A stretch of DNA of 21,486 bases. It comes from DASYRX01 sp036003845. Its GTDB lineage: Bacteria; Gemmatimonadota; Gemmatimonadetes; Gemmatimonadales; Gemmatimonadaceae. The notes below the pieces were generated by a model. That model was not told the origin of the DNA and did not search any database. It saw only the letters and a list, made by a program, of their open reading frames with translations. The DNA lies in assembly GCA_036003845.1 (NCBI GenBank), contig DASYRX010000086.1:1-21486 (forward strand), in the 5' to 3' direction. Every line of letters begins with the position of its first letter. Position 1 is the stretch's first letter. The position numbers and the translations under genes are program-made. Positions 16,457 through 21,486 of the stretch are shown here, in pieces.

Positions 16457-17704
16457 ATGCGAGCGTTCTGGGAACGGCTCGACGAGAACATCGCGATGGC
16501 GCTGTCGACGCTGCGCCTGAGCAAGTTGCGGTCTGGCCTGACGATTCTCGGTGTCGTGATCGGCATCAGCACCGTGATGGCGATGGCGACGCTGGTGAAT
16601 GGGATTCAGAACCAGATCATCAGCACGATCGAGATCGCCGGGCCGACGACTTTCTACGTCATGAAGGCGTTTTCGCAAACGCCCGTGAATCCCGACGCAC
16701 TCCCGGCCTGGATTCGCATTCGACCGGATCTCTCTCGAAGCGAAGCCGAGCGCATCGCGAGTCTTCCCGAAATTGGATTCGCCGCGCTATGGGCGCAAAC
16801 GTTGGCGCGGCTCGAATACAAGGGCACTCGGTCTGGCGCAACAACGGTGACGGGCGCCGATGACCGCTTTCAAGAGATCTACGGTGGCGAACTGGTGCTG
16901 GGGCGCTGGTTCACGCGCTCGGAAATGCGCAGCGGCGCCAGCGTGGTCGTTCTCAACGAGGACAACGCCAGACGATTATTCGGCCGTGAGAATCCGTTAG
17001 GCAAGTGGATGCGCGTCGGGGCGCGTCCAGCCGAGGTGATCGGTCTCTGGGCGGAACCGGAGAACGCCTTCGCGCCGCCAGGTGCGGACAACGGCGCGAT
17101 CGTGCCCTTCGAGATGATGTGGGCGCAGTATCCGATCGACAAAACCAACGCGATGTTCATCTCCGTCAAGCCGAGACCTAACGTGAACGTCGACTCGGCG
17201 CAGGCAGCGGTGACCGTGGCGCTGCGTGAGATGCGGAAGTTGCGACCGGCGGACAAGAATACGTTCGATCTCATCACGCAGGATCAGATCCTCGACATTT
17301 TCACGAGTCTGACGGGGGCCTTTTTCCTGGTGATGATGGTGTTGTCGTCCGTGGGGCTGCTCGTGGGCGGCATCGGCGTCATGGCGATCATGATGGTGTC
17401 GGTGACGAGCCGCACGCGCGAGATCGGCGTGCGCAAAGCGTTAGGCGCGACGCGGCGCGACATCATGACGCAGTTTCTCGTCGAGGCGTCCACGCTCACC
17501 GGGATTGGCGGTGTCTTTGGGATACTAGCCGGTGTTGGCGTGGGTCAGCTGATCGCGGCCGTGCTCAGCGTCAGTGCGCCGGTGCCGGTAACGCAGACAA
17601 CAGTTGCGGTGATTGTCTCGGTCGCTGTTGGGATTGTATTCGGGTTAATTCCGGCGCGGCGCGCGGCGCGACTGAATCCGGTTGAGGCGTTGAGGTACGA
17701 ATAG
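16457..17704 (+). CDS. MacB-like ABC transporter permease (second of two)
   Basis: The 415-residue permease is a paralogue of the one just upstream: helix 1 at about 27-46 (GLTILGVVIGISTVMAMATL), periplasmic MacB_PCD domain (about 50-285), and helices at about 287-314, 342-368 and 381-398. The coupling stretch SVTSRTREIGVRKALGATRRDI (315-336) and the final IPARRAARLNPVEALRYE are nearly canonical. The periplasmic domains of the two permeases differ clearly, which suggests separate roles rather than a recent copy. GGAG at 16447-16450 is a good ribosome site and lies inside the end of the preceding gene; only three bases separate the genes. It ends the efflux operon and is followed by a nested inverted repeat that may act as its terminator. 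Confidence 0.9.
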   Translation: MRAFWERLDENIAMALSTLRLSKLRSGLTILGVVIGISTVMAMATLVNGIQNQIISTIEIAGPTTFYVMKAFSQTPVNPDALPAWIRIRPDLSRSEAERIASLPEIGFAALWAQTLARLEYKGTRSGATTVTGADDRFQEIYGGELVLGRWFTRSEMRSGASVVVLNEDNARRLFGRENPLGKWMRVGARPAEVIGLWAEPENAFAPPGADNGAIVPFEMMWAQYPIDKTNAMFISVKPRPNVNVDSAQAAVTVALREMRKLRPADKNTFDLITQDQILDIFTSLTGAFFLVMMVLSSVGLLVGGIGVMAIMMVSVTSRTREIGVRKALGATRRDIMTQFLVEASTLTGIGGVFGILAGVGVGQLIAAVLSVSAPVPVTQTTVAVIVSVAVGIVFGLIPARRAARLNPVEALRYE

Positions 17705-17721
17705 CGCCTCAAACAACCACT

Positions 17722-17828
17722 AAAGCTGTCAGCTACCAGAGCTCAATCGAATGCTGTCAGCGGACGTCTGGTTCGCGCCCTTAGGCAGGCTGACGGCTTC
17801 TAGTTGGTACCTGGCGTCTGACAGCTTT
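17722..17828. repeat. Nested inverted-repeat element between convergent genes (possible bidirectional terminator)
   Basis: The outer arms AAAGCTGTCAG (17722-17732) and CTGACAGCTTT (17818-17828) are perfect complements. Inside, GCTGTCAGC (17753-17761) faces GCTGACGGC (17789-17797) with one mismatch, so the same short word is used twice on each side. CTACCAG and CTGGCG extend the outer arms imperfectly. The element fills the gap between the efflux operon's stop (17704) and the stop of the minus-strand amidohydrolase gene (17841). The A-run and T-run at the tips would give each strand a few U residues after the outer stem, as in a weak two-way terminator. A mobile REP-type origin is also possible. 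Confidence 0.6.
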
Positions 17829-17840
17829 GGTTTGCACTGC

Positions 17841-19445
17841 CTAACGCGATACCGTCGGATACTTGACGCCCAGCTGCTCCATATACGTTTTGTACTTCGT
17901 CGTATCGAAATAAAACGGCCGCATCTGCTCGCGATATTTCGACATGATGTCCTGGTGGAGCCAGATCGCCGGCTGATCTGTCGCGCCGATGAACGGCGTG
18001 TACGTCGTCTGTTTGCACTGCTCGGTGAAGTAATCCCGGGCGCTCGTCACAAGCGTCGGCGTGAGCAGGAGATCGAGCGCGGTCATGGCTTGCACCTTGG
18101 CACCGGCAGTGACGCCCTTGTGCGCGATCGGCGTCGCCATGGCTATGGCATCTGACCAGTGGTGTCCAGGTAAGTCCGGGATGTTCGAAGGGTAGTTCAA
18201 CTGCACCGTCGGGACGTTCCAGGATACGTCACCGATGTCGTCCGAGCCACCGCCACGACGCGCGTCTTCGGCAATCGGAGCGCCTAACGCGGCAACTGCC
18301 GTATCCAATCCGCGCTCCGGTCGGTTGAGCAGCTTTTGCACGGCCCTGGCGAGCTGTTGATCCTCCGAGCTCCACGTCGGCAGTCCCACGCGCTTGATGT
18401 TGGAATACATCGCCTCGGCGACGGGCTTGTTGAAATGCGGGACCCACGCGGAGCCAAGGATCTTCACCGACTCGAGCGTCGTACTTGTCATGAGCGCCGC
18501 ACCCTGCGCCATCTGCTTTCCGGTCTCGAACAGCTCGATCACTTTCGGATAGTCGGTCTCGCGGAAGTAGTACCAGACACGCGCCGTCGTTGGCACCACG
18601 TTAGGCTGGTCGCCACCGTCCTTGATCACGTAGTGTGAGCGCTGCTCCGTTCGCAGATGCTCTCGCCGGTAGTTCCAGCCAACGTTCATCAGCTCGACGG
18701 CGTCCAGCGCGCTGCGGCCTCGCCATGGCGCACCGGCCGAATGCGCCGCGGTGCCGCGAAACGCGAACTCGGCGCTGAGGAGCGCGTTGTACGATCCCTG
18801 AAGTCCCCACGCTGTCTCCATGTTGCGACCGACGTGCGTGAACATGGCGACATCGACGTCTTTGAAGAGGCCCGCGCGCACGTAATAGGCCTTGGTGCCT
18901 AACTGTTCCTCGGCGACGCCGGGCCACAACAGCAAGGTGCCCGGGAGTTTTTCACGCTCCATCAGCTTTTTGAGGGCGATTGCGGCCGTCACGTTGAGCG
19001 GCATCCCCGAGTTGTGCCCTTCCCCGTGTCCCGGTGCTCCCGCGACGATCGGCGCAGCGAACGCCACGCCGGGCTTTTGCGACGCCTGTGGAATGCCGTC
19101 GATGTCGGAGCCCATAGCCAGAACGGGTCGGCCCGAGCCCCAGCGCGCCAGCCACGCCGTCGGGATGCCGGCGACTCCGCGTTCTATTGCAAAACCTTGC
19201 TTCTCGAGGATTCCCGTTAGGTACTTCGACGTCTCGACCTCGTTGAATCCAAGCTCTCCGAAAGAGAAGACCATATCGACCATCTGCGCGCTGAAGTCGT
19301 GCATGCCGTCGATTACCTGTCCAAGTTCAGTCTTCAGCCGATCTAGGCGCGCGTCAGGCTTGGCAGGACGCTGAGCGCTGCCTTGCGAGAGTGCGACGTT
19401 CAACGCAACGAGGACGGCGGCGACGCGCGCGAGGCGGTTCTGCAT
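17841..19445 (-). CDS. Exported M20-family amidohydrolase (AbgB-like)
   Basis: The 534-residue metallohydrolase carries a signal peptide (ARVAAVLVALNVALSQGSAQ, cleavage near residue 24), so it should act outside the cytoplasm. M20 features in order are ELGFNEVETSKYL (64-76), MGSDIDGIP (111-119), GHNSGMP (143-149) in place of the usual GHD, the catalytic/metal pair E179-E180 in GVAEEQLG, H204 in FTHVGRN, the lid/dimerisation domain starting at FRGTAAHSAGAPWRGRSALDAVE (229-251), and SDDIGDVSW (401-409) with a late His in GHHWSDA. SDDIGDVSW is typical of AbgB-like aminobenzoyl-glutamate hydrolases and related amidohydrolases, so the enzyme likely cleaves an amide or N-acyl amino acid. It is longer than AbgB by the signal peptide and a C-terminal tail. 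The TAG stop falls in a CCTAAC word. Divergent from bshB1 with 103 bases between. Confidence 0.88.
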   Translation of the reverse strand: MQNRLARVAAVLVALNVALSQGSAQRPAKPDARLDRLKTELGQVIDGMHDFSAQMVDMVFSFGELGFNEVETSKYLTGILEKQGFAIERGVAGIPTAWLARWGSGRPVLAMGSDIDGIPQASQKPGVAFAAPIVAGAPGHGEGHNSGMPLNVTAAIALKKLMEREKLPGTLLLWPGVAEEQLGTKAYYVRAGLFKDVDVAMFTHVGRNMETAWGLQGSYNALLSAEFAFRGTAAHSAGAPWRGRSALDAVELMNVGWNYRREHLRTEQRSHYVIKDGGDQPNVVPTTARVWYYFRETDYPKVIELFETGKQMAQGAALMTSTTLESVKILGSAWVPHFNKPVAEAMYSNIKRVGLPTWSSEDQQLARAVQKLLNRPERGLDTAVAALGAPIAEDARRGGGSDDIGDVSWNVPTVQLNYPSNIPDLPGHHWSDAIAMATPIAHKGVTAGAKVQAMTALDLLLTPTLVTSARDYFTEQCKQTTYTPFIGATDQPAIWLHQDIMSKYREQMRPFYFDTTKYKTYMEQLGVKYPTVSR

Positions 19446-19548
19446 TGTGAGGATGCGATGGTGAGGGTCCGCGGCAAACCTACGATGTGCGGGGCAATCA
19501 CACTATCCCGCTTCCATCGTCCGGCTCTGCCGGTCACATTCCTTTGCC

Positions 19549-20268
19549 ATGTCTGAGGTAGATGTACTCGCCATCGCGGCGCATCGGGACGACGTCGAGC
19601 TGACGTGCGGCGGCACGATGCTCGTGTCCGTGCGCAAAGGTCACCGCACGGGAGTCATTGACCTAACGGCGGGTGAGATGGGAACCCGCGGCAATGCCGA
19701 GCTGCGTGCAAAGGAGGCAGCGGAGGGGGCGAGAATCCTGGGGCTCAGCGTGCGCGAGAACCTTGGGCTGCCTGACGCGGCGATCGTCAACACTCCTGAG
19801 ACACGAGCGCTGCTCGTTCCGCTCATCCGTCGTCTCAAGCCCAAAATTGTCATCGCGCCGGCGCAGGACGGACGGCATCCCGATCATCGCGTCACCTCGG
19901 AGCTCGTGCGAGACGCGTGCTTTTTGGCGGGACTCGCCAAATTCGCGCCTGGGCTGCCGCCTCACCGGCCGCGCAAGGTGTTGCACTGCATCACGTATCG
20001 TGAAGAGGCGCTCAAGCCAACGTTCATCGTGGACATCAGCGATGTCTTCGAGGAGAAGCTGGCGGCGATGAACGCATACTTTTCACAACTGGCCGGCGTG
20101 CTGCAGGCCGGCGAAGTCTACCCCAACACCGAAGAGCTATTCAAAGTCGTTAGGCATCAGGCTGCGCACTACGGATCGTTGATTCGTTGCAAATACGGCG
20201 AGCCGTACTACACGATCGAAACGATGCGCGTCGAAGATGTCATGACCCTCGAGGTTTCTACATTCTGA
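19549..20268 (+). CDS. bshB1: BshB1-type N-acetylglucosaminyl-malate deacetylase (bacillithiol biosynthesis)
   Basis: The 239-residue PIG-L/LmbE-family enzyme has AAHRDDVEL (10-18), where His12 and Asp15 bind zinc and Asp14 is catalytic; an Arg replaces the usual Pro after His. The second zinc motif HPDH (110-113) is intact. DLTAGEMGTRGNAELRAKEA (38-57), ILGLSVRENLGLPD (63-76) and the C-terminal MNAYFSQ and FKVVRHQAAHYGSLIRCKYGEPY segments match BshB1 proteins closely. BshB1 removes the acetyl group from GlcNAc-malate in bacillithiol synthesis. The gene is translationally coupled (TGATG) to kynA, which is not part of that pathway, so a different deacylation role in this operon is possible. 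No bshA or bshC lies in the window. Confidence 0.82.
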   Translation: MSEVDVLAIAAHRDDVELTCGGTMLVSVRKGHRTGVIDLTAGEMGTRGNAELRAKEAAEGARILGLSVRENLGLPDAAIVNTPETRALLVPLIRRLKPKIVIAPAQDGRHPDHRVTSELVRDACFLAGLAKFAPGLPPHRPRKVLHCITYREEALKPTFIVDISDVFEEKLAAMNAYFSQLAGVLQAGEVYPNTEELFKVVRHQAAHYGSLIRCKYGEPYYTIETMRVEDVMTLEVSTF

Positions 20269-21050
20269 TGACGAAATCGTATACGGGCGAGATGGCCATC
20301 AGCTACGCCGACTACCTCGCGCTCGACGAGCTGCTCTCGCTGCAGCGACTGCGCGCCAAGCACGGTGACGAGCTGCTTTTCATCGTCGTGCACCAGGCCT
20401 CCGAGCTGTGGTTCAAGGTGCTGTTGCACGAGCTCGAGCTGCTCATCACGAACCTGCAGGAGAACGACGTCGCCGGGGCGTTAGGCCGGATGCAGCGCAT
20501 CAATGCCCTCATGCGCATTGTTGCGTCGCAGCTCTCCGCGCTGGACACGCTGCCTCCACAACGCTTCGCCGAGTTCCGCGGCATCCTCGGCTCGTCCAGC
20601 GGTTCTCAGAGCCTGCAATTCCGCGCGCTGGAAGCAATATCCGGTCTGCGCGATGAGCACTTCCTCCACGTGTTGCGCGAACACGGCGACATTCCGCCGC
20701 TCATCCAGCGCATTATCGAACGGCCGACGCTGCAGGCGATGTTCGACTCGATGCTGGAGCACCACGGCGTCACGCTCGAATCGCTCTACTCCGAATCGCA
20801 GCAGGCGCCGTTGTATCTCCTGGCGGAGAGCTTATTGGAATACGAACAGGCGTTTGGCTTGTGGCGCTTTTTGCACGTGCAGCTCGTAGAGCGAATCATA
20901 GGCCCGATGACGGGGGGCACTGGCGGCACGTTAGGCGCCAAGTACCTGCAACGCACGATGTCGCAACGCTTCTTCCCCAAGCTTTGGGAAGTGCGTGCGC
21001 GCATTTTCGCCGGCGGCGCGGTACCGCCGCATGGAGCGAGCAGCGTTTGA
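20268..21050 (+). CDS. kynA: Tryptophan 2,3-dioxygenase
   Basis: This haem enzyme opens the indole ring of L-tryptophan to give N-formylkynurenine, the first step of the kynurenine pathway. The 260-residue product fits the bacterial TDO length. Landmarks are YADYLALDELLSLQ, the distal-side FIVVHQASELWFK with His42, FRGILGSSSGSQSLQFRALE (103-122) with the substrate-binding arginine and serine region, the proximal haem-ligand candidate His203 in LWRFLHVQLVERIIG, and GGTGGTLGAKYLQ (216-228). The chosen ATG overlaps the stop of bshB1 (TGATG). The frame is open further upstream, but that part only shadows bshB1. A GAGG about 13 bases upstream may serve as ribosome site. It is coupled in the same way to kynB downstream. 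Confidence 0.93.
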   Translation: MTKSYTGEMAISYADYLALDELLSLQRLRAKHGDELLFIVVHQASELWFKVLLHELELLITNLQENDVAGALGRMQRINALMRIVASQLSALDTLPPQRFAEFRGILGSSSGSQSLQFRALEAISGLRDEHFLHVLREHGDIPPLIQRIIERPTLQAMFDSMLEHHGVTLESLYSESQQAPLYLLAESLLEYEQAFGLWRFLHVQLVERIIGPMTGGTGGTLGAKYLQRTMSQRFFPKLWEVRARIFAGGAVPPHGASSV

Positions 21051-21486
21051 TGTGGATCGACATCTCGGTGCCACTGTCCGCGCATCTCCCGGCATGGCCG
21101 GGTGACACACCGTTTGAAGCGCGCTGGACGTGGCAACAGGATGTCGGCGCCTCGGTGAACGTCTCGGCGATCAGCATGAGTCCGCACGTCGCCACACACG
21201 CCGATGCGCCTTACCACGTCCGCTCGGATTGGGCTGGCAGCGAACGACTGGACATCGCGGCGTTTGTCGGTCGCTGCAGCGTGGTCGACGTCTCGTCAGG
21301 CGCGGGCGAGCTACAGCTCTCCGCGTTAGGCGCGGCCGGCGAAAACCCTTCACTCCAACGCTTGCTTCTCAAGACCGACCGGAGTATCGCGGGCGGTTCG
21401 TTTCCGGATTCGTGGCCGTGGCTCTCTGTCGGCGCGGTGCAAACGCTCCTTCGCCGCGGGCTGCGCTTGTTAGGTGTCGATGCCCC
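21050..21486 (+). CDS. kynB: Kynurenine formamidase (partial, cut by the window end)
   Basis: The frame opens at an ATG overlapping the kynA stop (TGATG) and runs off the window after 145 codons; a full KynB is about 210 residues, so roughly 65 are missing. The start WIDISVPLSAHLPAWPGDTPF is the family opening. The metal-binding motif of the cyclase/KynB family is complete: His46, His50, Asp52 and His56 in SPHVATHADAPYHV. LLLKTD and GLRLLGVDA match the later strands. The enzyme hydrolyses N-formylkynurenine, the product of the preceding gene, to kynurenine and formate. The remainder of the pathway, for example kynureninase, may follow beyond the window. Confidence 0.9.
   Translation, partial: MWIDISVPLSAHLPAWPGDTPFEARWTWQQDVGASVNVSAISMSPHVATHADAPYHVRSDWAGSERLDIAAFVGRCSVVDVSSGAGELQLSALGAAGENPSLQRLLLKTDRSIAGGSFPDSWPWLSVGAVQTLLRRGLRLLGVDA

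Larger units (their letters stand above)
173..21474. repeat. Dispersed over-represented word CGTTAGGC / GCCTAACG (about 47 core copies)
   Basis: The hexamer GTTAGG or its complement CCTAAC occurs about 47 times by hand count (about 25 in plus and 22 in minus orientation). About 32 of these are the full octamer CGTTAGGC/GCCTAACG. Examples are 173, 912, 2964, 3611, 6359, 8065, 9481, 13137, 16252, 17440, 18600, 20930 (plus) and 642, 4299, 5617, 7576, 9073, 12112, 14741, 15515, 18283 (minus). Copies are spread over the whole window rather than tandem, lie in all reading frames and also between genes (11368). Many other copies are single-base variants of the octamer at one end. Confidence 0.85.

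Noticed and set aside
173..21474. TTAGGC resembling a telomere-type repeat
   Set aside because: Copies are dispersed singly, never in tandem, and occur in both orientations throughout genes.

Overview
The window reads as a chromosomal segment of a high-GC, Gram-negative (diderm) soil or water bacterium. A TolC-type outer-membrane protein, a lipoprotein and several signal-peptide proteins indicate two membranes. A BshB1-type bacillithiol deacetylase, the kynurenine genes and the general codon style make Gemmatimonadota a plausible host. That placement is inference from gene style only. I see no tRNA, rRNA, CRISPR array, insertion sequence, phage or plasmid gene; this looks like ordinary core and accessory chromosome.

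Layout from left to right. At 2-88 is the tail of a quinone reductase/zinc alcohol dehydrogenase on the plus strand. At 134-1039 (minus) is an exported beta-propeller protein, followed by about 400 bases with no convincing gene. At 1441-2362 (minus) apaG runs into a small lipoprotein gene. At 2458-4625 (plus) an AIM24-family gene overlaps a succinate-semialdehyde dehydrogenase gene by four bases. At 4594-10445 (minus) is a two-gene signalling operon: a 1361-residue, many-pass NtrY-like histidine kinase, then a soluble protein joining a degenerate kinase domain to an intact Ser/Thr kinase domain. At 10569-11258 (plus) is an exported protein of unknown function. At 11440-17704 (plus) is a five-gene tripartite efflux operon: TolC-like channel, MacA-like adaptor, MacB-like ATPase and two separate MacB-like permeases. 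At 17841-19445 (minus) is an exported M20 amidohydrolase. At 19549-21486 (plus) is a tightly coupled run of bshB1, kynA (tryptophan 2,3-dioxygenase) and kynB (kynurenine formamidase, cut by the window end).

The most striking signal is not a gene. The non-palindromic word GTTAGG/CCTAAC occurs about 47 times by hand count, and about 32 of these are the full octamer CGTTAGGC/GCCTAACG, where roughly one would be expected by chance. Copies lie on both strands, in every reading frame, in an intergenic gap and across stop codons. They account for most TTA leucine codons seen in the plus-strand genes. This looks like DNA-level selection for a genome-wide word, such as an uptake sequence, a modification site or a HIP1-like element. 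Two intergenic inverted-repeat elements (15073-15147 and 17722-17828) and a 13-bp palindrome touching a start codon (10556-10568) are further structure that the genes do not explain.
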